This document shows, piece by piece, positions 8,046 through 16,763 of a DNA stretch of 16,763 bases. The position numbers and the translations under genes are program-made. The notes under the pieces are model-generated. The model searched no databases. It saw only the letters and a program-made list of their open reading frames with translations, and had not been told where the DNA came from. The stretch is from NCBI GenBank assembly GCA_021029095.1, contig JAJOHG010000495.1:1-16763 (forward strand), written 5' to 3'. The stretch's first letter is position 1. The number at the start of each line of letters is the position of its first letter. The DNA comes from Phellopilus nigrolimitatus. Lineage: Eukaryota; Basidiomycota; Agaricomycetes; Hymenochaetales; Hymenochaetaceae.

Positions 8046-9934
8046 ATGACGGAGTACATGGGCGGGGCGGATCACGGGACGGGCGACGCAACGCGGCTCG
8101 GCGGGCGCAGCTCGGCCTGGATGGCTGCGAGGTCGAAGAATTGTCAGCGCACTCAATGTGCGTGTATGATACTCCTGCGCGCGAGACGAGCGGATGTACG
8201 TTGCCCACGCGCGAGACGCCGATGCTCTGGAGCCTGTGCTTCCGCTCCCAGGACACGGGGTTGGGCGGGCGGCTGACTACGCACAGTAACACAAACCGCC
8301 AAAACGACGGCGGCACAAGTACGGCCTGCAGCAGCAACACCAACAACACCAGCTGCCGCTGCCGCGACAGCAACAGCAGCAACCTCCGCCGTTGCCGCAA
8401 CAGCAAACCCCGTCGCTGCCGCCGTCCATGCGCGCTCAACCGCCTAGTCGAAGGGCGCTGCGCTACACTCCGGCGCACTGGCACGGCCGTCTAAAACCCC
8501 AGCTGCTCGTGCGCGTATTCGATTCGTGTCCACTCCACTGCTGGCACCGTCTCGGGCCGCAACCGCGCCTCAGACGGCGGTGTTTCTTCCCGGCGGCGAC
8601 TTCCCTGCGCAGGACGCGCAGGGCCAGCGCATATGCCAGCAGTGCGGCGTGCCTGGCCGCTACAAGGACGGGGAGTGTGTCGAGAAGTGAGGCCCTGAAT
8701 TGTGTGCGACCGGTGCCGCAAGAAGATGAAGCGCGTCGAGCGCCGCGGTACTCTGGATTCCGTGAGCGCAAGTCAGCAGGCCCAGATGATTGCGCACTGC
8801 TCGTCGCACCCCGCCCTCGCGCATTCGCAATCCCAGTCCGCGCTCGCGCACTCTGCGGGCCAGAGCCAGCACGCGTCGGTTAGCTGCGCACGTGCTGCGA
8901 CGCGCCAGGGCACGGCTGTTGGTTAACCACACCGGGCGCGCACAGACGCATTCACAGTTGCTGAGCCCCAGGCCGGTGAGCCATTATCAGGAGCACGAAC
9001 GTGACCAGGAAAGCCGAGGGGGCTCGAGCCTCTCGCACTCCGACTCGCCGGTGTCTGCGCACGCCTCTGCAGTGGTGAGCGGGAGGCTGCATCCTGCGGA
9101 ATCCGCTCAGCTCAGTCAAGGCGAGGTGTATCCCTCGGCCGCCACAAACATCAGCGCGAGTGGACTGGCAAGCCAGAATGTGCTCAGGCGCCCTCCGATG
9201 CCGCTTTATGTCTACTCTATCTCCACGCGCGAGCAGTACGCAAACGGTTCTTCCTCTCGCGCACCCTTCCTCACTAGCATAGCCAGTCCCACGCGCAGTC
9301 TGCTGCGGCGATTACCGGAGGAGGTGGCACAGGGAACCGTGGCTTGAGCGTGAACGAGGAGGACCTGTTCGACGGCGATGGGGACGGAGATGTCGAGGAG
9401 GACGGCGCGCTCCTTGTCGGCGAGGGCGAGGGAGAGGGCGAAGGCGATATGGACGTCGACGCGGAGATCCCGCGCGCCGCAAACAGGGTCCTCGTCTTCG
9501 CTCTCTTCGCTCACAAGTCACAGAAGCAGAGTCCGCTGAAGACCCTGCCGCTGAGATATCCGGCCCTGAGCGCGCGGAAATACCACGACATGCACACACC
9601 CGGCATCAGTGCTCTAGCCAGCGTGGCCGCATCCGCGAGAGGAGAATCGGGGAAGCTCATGCCGATGCCGCTGCCCTCGGTTGCTACTATGGACCATGCG
9701 CACGCAGTCTCTCGCGAGTACCACGCATCGCGCGGGCGTGCCTCGCAGATGGGCGAGCTCGGGGACGGGTTCGACGGGGACACGGACGGCGAGCGCGGAT
9801 CGGGCGGCGGCGGGGACGTCGATGCCGATGGTGAGGGGGATCAGAACGGCGCAGAGGGCTCCGGGGAGGGCGACGCCGACGCCAACGTGGAAATCACGGA
9901 CGCCGTGGACGCGGCTATGAAGATGGAGGACTAA
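8046..9934 (+). pseudogene. Polyglutamine / cysteine-cluster protein with acidic tail, degenerate
   Basis: Segments in shifting frames appear to form one gene. They are: ATG 8046 (MTEYMGGADHGTGDATRLGG); CEVEELSAHSMCVYD at about 8127-8171; DERMYVAHARDADALE at 8185-8232, ending at TAA 8287-8289; a polyglutamine run at about 8325-8410; RIRFVSTPLLAPSRAAT leading to QRICQQCGVPGRYKDGECVE at 8625-8684; VCDRCRKKMKRVERRGTL from 8702; and a final open frame 9284-9934 with SVNEEDLFDGDGDGDVEEDG and a highly acidic, Gly/Asp-rich end. Cysteines fall at 8634, 8643, 8676, 8705 and 8714 (C-x2-C-x10-C ... C-x2-C), suggesting a zinc-binding, possibly DNA-binding, finger. A likely Trp codon reads TGA at 8688-8690, and a frameshift separates the two cysteine pairs. 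I recall similar proteins as uncharacterised in mushroom-forming fungi, but cannot name a family. It may be nuclear, given the basic KKMKRVERR and the acidic tail. Confidence 0.6.
8325..8410 (+). repeat. CAG/CAA trinucleotide-rich tract
   Basis: Imperfect CAG and CAA runs encode mostly glutamine in frame 1 (alanine or asparagine/serine in the others). The flanks read TPSLPPSMRAQPPSR in the same frame, which favours the glutamine reading. A second such tract is at 6432-6478 in the kinase N-terminus. Confidence 0.65.
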
Positions 9935-10161
9935 GTCCTCCTGGGATTCTGTGAGTTCTTTTTTGCTTCTTATTTGCTATTTTTCTCTCCTCTTTTCTTT
10001 CGCCGCTGCTTTCTCATCGTCTTCCCCTCCCTTCTGTGACTCCAAACAAACCTGTTTTCATACATGGTTTCTCGCTCCCATATTGTCTTCTTCCTCTTTC
10101 TCCTCATCTATCTCGTTCTCGTAAGGCTCATGCTCATGTCCTCGATTTCTCAGCTGTCGAT
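9935..10161. other. Pyrimidine-rich intergenic region
   Basis: After the TAA at 9932-9934 the sequence is dominated by C and T with T runs (9958-10040 and 10080-10130). This fits a 3' untranslated region followed by a pyrimidine-rich fungal promoter for the gene starting at 10162. One frame is open through 10064-10160 and encodes a hydrophobic, Leu/Phe-rich peptide, but that is expected from any CT-rich tract. Confidence 0.5.
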
Positions 10162-11072
10162 ATGCAACCGAACCAAGGACTCTCAGCGCCCGCGCACACT
10201 CGCCGCCTCTGAGTACATCGACTTCCGCATTGTTGGCTCGCGTGAGCACGCGCGCGCCGACGCTTGGATGCTAGGCCAGGTCGACGCCCTTAAGGCCCTC
10301 TGCCACGACGCCGCGCGCTCCTCATGCGCAGGCCGGCGGAGCACGAGCAGCAGATATACACGCTCGTGTGCTTACCGGACGGCTGCGCAGCGCGCCAAGC
10401 ACAGTACAGGGCGACGAGGTGACGCGCAACGAGGAGATATATGCGAAGCGCGCACGCGGGAGGCACACTTTCGAGCGCGACGGCCACCGGATATCGCGCG
10501 GGCAAGGGAGCAGGATGTCTGTGAGAGAGGACCGGAGTCTGTCGAGGGCCGCAGGTCGTGCCGTTGTCCAGCCGATGGCCTCCGTCAACACAAAGTTGCG
10601 GGACGTTCTGTAGGGCATCCCGGACATCGTGCCATTCTCCCTTGAGAATGCGGAGAAGGGGAGCCGGGTGCTCGTCATGTACCAGCCGCACAAGCCGTCG
10701 AACGGCGTCGTATTGCCCGTGTCGGACTTCATAGACCTGCCGGTCGAGCTGTTCAAGGCGGCGCGACTGGGAGGTCCTGTAGCACTTACTCGTGCACCTC
10801 CCTGTGTAGCTCGTGAACAAGCACTTCTCGCGCGGCCCGCGCACGCGCGGGACAATCAAGGGCCTGCTCGTCCAGCTGTGCAAAGGCGTACTGGATTGCA
10901 CACTCGGGAGGTACATTTTGCAGGAGTGGACCGGTTCGCTGAAGACGCTCGACGACAAACCATGGCATAACACGCGCTGACGGTTCTCTTCAGCTACCAG
11001 ACCATCTTCGACGCACCGAGACGGCAGGTGCTCGTCGAGGTCTTCCAGGCCGGACTCAAGTTTTCATCATAA
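10162..11072 (+). pseudogene. Unrecognised gene adjacent to the satellite, degenerate
   Basis: The reading starts at ATG 10162 (MQPNQGLSAPAHTRRL), shifts frame to EYIDFRIVGSREHARADAW (from 10211) and DALKALCHDAARSS, then to EHEQQIYTLVCLPDGC (from about 10342). A long frame follows through MASVNTKLRDVL, a TAG at 10611-10613, and VPFSLENAEKGSRVLV and LPVSDFIDLPVELFKAARLG to about 10770. The next piece, LVNKHFSRGPRTRGTIKG through CTLGRYILQEW, is in another frame (10810-10978), and the end LTVLFSYQTIFDAP to KFSS with TAA 11070-11072 is in a third. Bases 10774-10809 have a GT start and a GTGTAG end and could be an eroded intron, though 36 bases is short. The protein character is clear and the strand well supported. 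I do not recognise the family. At least four frameshifts and one stop make a working product unlikely. Confidence 0.5.
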
Positions 11073-11132
11073 CCTACATAAGCTTCCTGTTTCTGTCTCT
11101 CCCACTGTCCACTGCTTGTACTCAGAGAAAAG

Positions 11133-11183
11133 AATAAATCTGAAGGGAAAAAAAAAAAAAGTAAAAAAAAAATGAATCAATAA
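11133..11183 (+). other. AATAAA signals and A-tracts at the satellite edge
   Basis: An AATAAA hexamer at 11133-11138 is followed by 13 A at 11148-11160, then GT, then 10 A at 11163-11172, and a second AATAAA at 11179-11184 overlapping the first base of the array. It may be the polyadenylation region of the preceding gene, or the A-rich tail of an inserted sequence at the array border. Confidence 0.5.
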
Positions 11184-11427
11184 ACACAAGTTAAAATTGG
11201 AATTTGTGGACAGGTAATGAAAATCCGCATCAGAGACAAACAGACGTAGAAAGTTTGGATGTGTTCCGATGTGTTTGAAACTTGGTGAGAACATGATCCA
11301 GGATGATTCAGACATGTCGAACCCGTTTACGAAGTATTTCAGAAACGAATCCAGTTTTGCTCCCCCGATATCCGGCCAGTAGTGGCGACCGAGTCGGAAA
11401 CATAGACATGTGATGTGTAATTAGAAG

Positions 11428-11446
11428 TCATTCATAATTGGAATGA
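11428..11446. repeat. Hairpin within the satellite unit
   Basis: The 6-base inverted repeat TCATTC...GAATGA has a 7-base loop and recurs every 300 bases. It is short, so significance is uncertain. Confidence 0.5.
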
Positions 11447-11471
11447 TCGAATCAACAGAGTATCACGAGCT

Positions 11472-11720
11472 TCAACTCACCCGACACAAGTTAAAATTGG
11501 AATTTGTGGACAGGTAATGAAAATCCGCATCAGAGACAAACAGACGTAGAAAGTTTGGATGTGTTCCGATGTGTTTGAAACTTGGTGAGAACATGATCCA
11601 GGATGATTCAGACATGTCGAACCCGTTTACGAAGTATTTCAGAAACGAATCCAGTTTTGCTCCCCCGATATCCGGCCAGTAGTGGCGACCGAGTCGGAAA
11701 CATAGACATGTGATGTGTAA
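11472..11720 (-). other. 82-codon open stretch with splice donor within each satellite unit
   Basis: On the minus strand each unit has one frame open for 82 codons, from just after a TAA (11421-11423 equivalent) to a TGA (11472-11474 for the unit shown). Its composition looks protein-like (YWPDIGGAKLDSFLKYF, then THPNFLRLFVSDADFHYL). Two codons before the stop lies a consensus donor, GG followed by GTGAGT (minus strand, from 11480). No matching acceptor was found, so a spliced repeat protein is not supported. It may mean the unit came from a genic exon, or be chance. Confidence 0.3.
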
Positions 11721-14700
11721 TTAGAAGTCATTCATAATTGGAATGATCGAATCAACAGAGTATCACGAGCTTCAACTCACCCGACACAAGTTAAAATTGG
11801 AATTTGTGGACAGGTAATGAAAATCCGCATCAGAGACAAACAGACGTAGAAAGTTTGGATGTGTTCCGATGTGTTTGAAACTTGGTGAGAACATGATCCA
11901 GGATGATTCAGACATGTCGAACCCGTTTACGAAGTATTTCAGAAACGAATCCAGTTTTGCTCCCCCGATATCCGGCCAGTAGTGGCGACCGAGTCGGAAA
12001 CATAGACATGTGATGTGTAATTAGAAGTCATTCATAATTGGAATGATCGAATCAACAGAGTATCACGAGCTTCAACTCACCCGACACAAGTTAAAATTGG
12101 AATTTGTGGACAGGTAATGAAAATCCGCATCAGAGACAAACAGACGTAGAAAGTTTGGATGTGTTCCGATGTGTTTGAAACTTGGTGAGAACATGATCCA
12201 GGATGATTCAGACATGTCGAACCCGTTTACGAAGTATTTCAGAAACGAATCCAGTTTTGCTCCCCCGATATCCGGCCAGTAGTGGCGACCGAGTCGGAAA
12301 CATAGACATGTGATGTGTAATTAGAAGTCATTCATAATTGGAATGATCGAATCAACAGAGTATCACGAGCTTCAACTCACCCGACACAAGTTAAAATTGG
12401 AATTTGTGGACAGGTAATGAAAATCCGCATCAGAGACAAACAGACGTAGAAAGTTTGGATGTGTTCCGATGTGTTTGAAACTTGGTGAGAACATGATCCA
12501 GGATGATTCAGACATGTCGAACCCGTTTACGAAGTATTTCAGAAACGAATCCAGTTTTGCTCCCCCGATATCCGGCCAGTAGTGGCGACCGAGTCGGAAA
12601 CATAGACATGTGATGTGTAATTAGAAGTCATTCATAATTGGAATGATCGAATCAACAGAGTATCACGAGCTTCAACTCACCCGACACAAGTTAAAATTGG
12701 AATTTGTGGACAGGTAATGAAAATCCGCATCAGAGACAAACAGACGTAGAAAGTTTGGATGTGTTCCGATGTGTTTGAAACTTGGTGAGAACATGATCCA
12801 GGATGATTCAGACATGTCGAACCCGTTTACGAAGTATTTCAGAAACGAATCCAGTTTTGCTCCCCCGATATCCGGCCAGTAGTGGCGACCGAGTCGGAAA
12901 CATAGACATGTGATGTGTAATTAGAAGTCATTCATAATTGGAATGATCGAATCAACAGAGTATCACGAGCTTCAACTCACCCGACACAAGTTAAAATTGG
13001 AATTTGTGGACAGGTAATGAAAATCCGCATCAGAGACAAACAGACGTAGAAAGTTTGGATGTGTTCCGATGTGTTTGAAACTTGGTGAGAACATGATCCA
13101 GGATGATTCAGACATGTCGAACCCGTTTACGAAGTATTTCAGAAACGAATCCAGTTTTGCTCCCCCGATATCCGGCCAGTAGTGGCGACCGAGTCGGAAA
13201 CATAGACATGTGATGTGTAATTAGAAGTCATTCATAATTGGAATGATCGAATCAACAGAGTATCACGAGCTTCAACTCACCCGACACAAGTTAAAATTGG
13301 AATTTGTGGACAGGTAATGAAAATCCGCATCAGAGACAAACAGACGTAGAAAGTTTGGATGTGTTCCGATGTGTTTGAAACTTGGTGAGAACATGATCCA
13401 GGATGATTCAGACATGTCGAACCCGTTTACGAAGTATTTCAGAAACGAATCCAGTTTTGCTCCCCCGATATCCGGCCAGTAGTGGCGACCGAGTCGGAAA
13501 CATAGACATGTGATGTGTAATTAGAAGTCATTCATAATTGGAATGATCGAATCAACAGAGTATCACGAGCTTCAACTCACCCGACACAAGTTAAAATTGG
13601 AATTTGTGGACAGGTAATGAAAATCCGCATCAGAGACAAACAGACGTAGAAAGTTTGGATGTGTTCCGATGTGTTTGAAACTTGGTGAGAACATGATCCA
13701 GGATGATTCAGACATGTCGAACCCGTTTACGAAGTATTTCAGAAACGAATCCAGTTTTGCTCCCCCGATATCCGGCCAGTAGTGGCGACCGAGTCGGAAA
13801 CATAGACATGTGATGTGTAATTAGAAGTCATTCATAATTGGAATGATCGAATCAACAGAGTATCACGAGCTTCAACTCACCCGACACAAGTTAAAATTGG
13901 AATTTGTGGACAGGTAATGAAAATCCGCATCAGAGACAAACAGACGTAGAAAGTTTGGATGTGTTCCGATGTGTTTGAAACTTGGTGAGAACATGATCCA
14001 GGATGATTCAGACATGTCGAACCCGTTTACGAAGTATTTCAGAAACGAATCCAGTTTTGCTCCCCCGATATCCGGCCAGTAGTGGCGACCGAGTCGGAAA
14101 CATAGACATGTGATGTGTAATTAGAAGTCATTCATAATTGGAATGATCGAATCAACAGAGTATCACGAGCTTCAACTCACCCGACACAAGTTAAAATTGG
14201 AATTTGTGGACAGGTAATGAAAATCCGCATCAGAGACAAACAGACGTAGAAAGTTTGGATGTGTTCCGATGTGTTTGAAACTTGGTGAGAACATGATCCA
14301 GGATGATTCAGACATGTCGAACCCGTTTACGAAGTATTTCAGAAACGAATCCAGTTTTGCTCCCCCGATATCCGGCCAGTAGTGGCGACCGAGTCGGAAA
14401 CATAGACATGTGATGTGTAATTAGAAGTCATTCATAATTGGAATGATCGAATCAACAGAGTATCACGAGCTTCAACTCACCCGACACAAGTTAAAATTGG
14501 AATTTGTGGACAGGTAATGAAAATCCGCATCAGAGACAAACAGACGTAGAAAGTTTGGATGTGTTCCGATGTGTTTGAAACTTGGTGAGAACATGATCCA
14601 GGATGATTCAGACATGTCGAACCCGTTTACGAAGTATTTCAGAAACGAATCCAGTTTTGCTCCCCCGATATCCGGCCAGTAGTGGCGACCGAGTCGGAAA

Positions 14701-16763
14701 CATAGACATGTGATGTGTAATTAGAAGTCATTCATAATTGGAATGATCGAATCAACAGAGTATCACGAGCTTCAACTCACCCGACACAAGTTAAAATTGG
14801 AATTTGTGGACAGGTAATGAAAATCCGCATCAGAGACAAACAGACGTAGAAAGTTTGGATGTGTTCCGATGTGTTTGAAACTTGGTGAGAACATGATCCA
14901 GGATGATTCAGACATGTCGAACCCGTTTACGAAGTATTTCAGAAACGAATCCAGTTTTGCTCCCCCGATATCCGGCCAGTAGTGGCGACCGAGTCGGAAA
15001 CATAGACATGTGATGTGTAATTAGAAGTCATTCATAATTGGAATGATCGAATCAACAGAGTATCACGAGCTTCAACTCACCCGACACAAGTTAAAATTGG
15101 AATTTGTGGACAGGTAATGAAAATCCGCATCAGAGACAAACAGACGTAGAAAGTTTGGATGTGTTCCGATGTGTTTGAAACTTGGTGAGAACATGATCCA
15201 GGATGATTCAGACATGTCGAACCCGTTTACGAAGTATTTCAGAAACGAATCCAGTTTTGCTCCCCCGATATCCGGCCAGTAGTGGCGACCGAGTCGGAAA
15301 CATAGACATGTGATGTGTAATTAGAAGTCATTCATAATTGGAATGATCGAATCAACAGAGTATCACGAGCTTCAACTCACCCGACACAAGTTAAAATTGG
15401 AATTTGTGGACAGGTAATGAAAATCCGCATCAGAGACAAACAGACGTAGAAAGTTTGGATGTGTTCCGATGTGTTTGAAACTTGGTGAGAACATGATCCA
15501 GGATGATTCAGACATGTCGAACCCGTTTACGAAGTATTTCAGAAACGAATCCAGTTTTGCTCCCCCGATATCCGGCCAGTAGTGGCGACCGAGTCGGAAA
15601 CATAGACATGTGATGTGTAATTAGAAGTCATTCATAATTGGAATGATCGAATCAACAGAGTATCACGAGCTTCAACTCACCCGACACAAGTTAAAATTGG
15701 AATTTGTGGACAGGTAATGAAAATCCGCATCAGAGACAAACAGACGTAGAAAGTTTGGATGTGTTCCGATGTGTTTGAAACTTGGTGAGAACATGATCCA
15801 GGATGATTCAGACATGTCGAACCCGTTTACGAAGTATTTCAGAAACGAATCCAGTTTTGCTCCCCCGATATCCGGCCAGTAGTGGCGACCGAGTCGGAAA
15901 CATAGACATGTGATGTGTAATTAGAAGTCATTCATAATTGGAATGATCGAATCAACAGAGTATCACGAGCTTCAACTCACCCGACACAAGTTAAAATTGG
16001 AATTTGTGGACAGGTAATGAAAATCCGCATCAGAGACAAACAGACGTAGAAAGTTTGGATGTGTTCCGATGTGTTTGAAACTTGGTGAGAACATGATCCA
16101 GGATGATTCAGACATGTCGAACCCGTTTACGAAGTATTTCAGAAACGAATCCAGTTTTGCTCCCCCGATATCCGGCCAGTAGTGGCGACCGAGTCGGAAA
16201 CATAGACATGTGATGTGTAATTAGAAGTCATTCATAATTGGAATGATCGAATCAACAGAGTATCACGAGCTTCAACTCACCCGACACAAGTTAAAATTGG
16301 AATTTGTGGACAGGTAATGAAAATCCGCATCAGAGACAAACAGACGTAGAAAGTTTGGATGTGTTCCGATGTGTTTGAAACTTGGTGAGAACATGATCCA
16401 GGATGATTCAGACATGTCGAACCCGTTTACGAAGTATTTCAGAAACGAATCCAGTTTTGCTCCCCCGATATCCGGCCAGTAGTGGCGACCGAGTCGGAAA
16501 CATAGACATGTGATGTGTAATTAGAAGTCATTCATAATTGGAATGATCGAATCAACAGAGTATCACGAGCTTCAACTCACCCGACACAAGTTAAAATTGG
16601 AATTTGTGGACAGGTAATGAAAATCCGCATCAGAGACAAACAGACGTAGAAAGTTTGGATGTGTTCCGATGTGTTTGAAACTTGGTGAGAACATGATCCA
16701 GGATGATTCAGACATGTCGAACCCGTTTACGAAGTATTTCAGAAACGAATCCAGTTTTGCTCC

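Larger units (their letters stand above)
11184..16763. repeat. Satellite array, exact 300-base unit, 18.6 copies
   Basis: From 11184 the sequence repeats with a period of exactly 300 bases to the end of the window: 18 complete units (11184-16583) and 180 bases of a nineteenth. Reading line by line I found no substitution or indel between copies, including the first. The unit is AT-richer than the flanking genes. It holds a GATGTGTT direct pair (11258-11265 and 11268-11275) with a third GATGTGT at 11412-11418, a perfect 8-base palindrome GACATGTC (11311-11318), a hairpin TCATTC/GAATGA (11428-11446) and the near-palindrome AAATTGGAATTT. The left border is abrupt, and the right border lies outside the window. 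No frame stays open across units even though 300 is a multiple of three. Position next to decaying genes suggests subtelomeric or pericentromeric sequence, but neither telomere repeats nor other markers are visible. Confidence 0.97.

Noticed and set aside
8002..8484. Minus-strand frame of 160 codons rich in leucine and arginine.
   Set aside because: The leucine run is the antisense of the CAG/CAA tract; the plus strand has the coherent polyglutamine protein.
1..11072. All frameshifts as plain sequencing errors in intact genes.
   Set aside because: Indel errors could account for some shifts, but not for nonsense substitutions, the loss of the kinase C-lobe and MYND finger, or the diverged duplicate at 1242-1530. 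It remains a partial alternative that read data could test.
11310..11325. GGTTCGA on the minus strand of the satellite as a tRNA B box, with a weak A-box-like TGGCCGGAT upstream.
   Set aside because: The T-stem does not pair and no acceptor or anticodon stem can be drawn, so no tRNA call is justified.
11381..11397. AGTGGCGACCGAGTCGG in each satellite unit resembles the 3' hairpin of a Cas9 tracrRNA.
   Set aside because: It differs by one inserted base, lacks the rest of the scaffold, has no cas genes or CRISPR repeats nearby, and the setting is fungal. A short chance match multiplied by the array.
11184..16763. CRISPR array or tandem-repeat protein gene.
   Set aside because: There is no repeat-spacer alternation; the whole 300-base unit repeats. 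All frames contain stops, and splicing from the minus-strand donor to available AG sites breaks the frame.

Overview
The window looks like a nuclear segment of a filamentous basidiomycete, most likely an agaricomycete mushroom-type fungus. The evidence is the GC-rich coding sequence with G or C at third codon positions, short introns (43 to 91 bases) with GTRNGT-type donors, CTRAY branch points and AG acceptors, and two recognisable fungal families: a MUB1/SamB-like MYND-type protein and a KIN1/KIN2-type Ser/Thr kinase. I see no bacterial features, rRNA, convincing tRNA, CRISPR array or transposon ORF. All identifications come from reading the sequence; no database was searched.

Layout. 1-592: 3' part of an unrecognised gene (+). 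593-1241: no gene that I can support. 1242-1530: a decayed minus-strand copy of the 5' end of a gene that recurs at 5985-6297. 1673-4502: a broken MUB1-like gene (+). 4742-6317: an unrecognised, multi-intron, minus-strand gene, convergent with MUB1. 6284-8009: a broken KIN1/2-like kinase (+), divergent from the preceding gene. 8046-9934: a broken gene (+) for a polyglutamine protein with a four- or five-cysteine cluster and an acidic tail. 10162-11072: a further broken, unrecognised gene (+). 11073-11183: an AT-rich junction with A-tracts. 11184-16763 (window end): a satellite array with an exact 300-base period, 18 full copies plus 180 bases, with no differences between copies that I could see.

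The main point is the contrast between the two halves. In the left 11 kb, successive genes keep their order, orientation and recognisable splice sites, but every one carries frameshifts, most carry internal stop codons, and the two recognisable genes have lost key domains (the kinase C-lobe and the MYND finger). This looks like a formerly normal gene block decaying together, as expected for a degenerate segmental duplicate, a non-recombining or dispensable region, or subtelomeric or pericentromeric sequence. The right third is a satellite so uniform that it must be very recently amplified, continuously homogenised, or partly an assembly product. No working pathway can be reconstructed from these genes as they stand.
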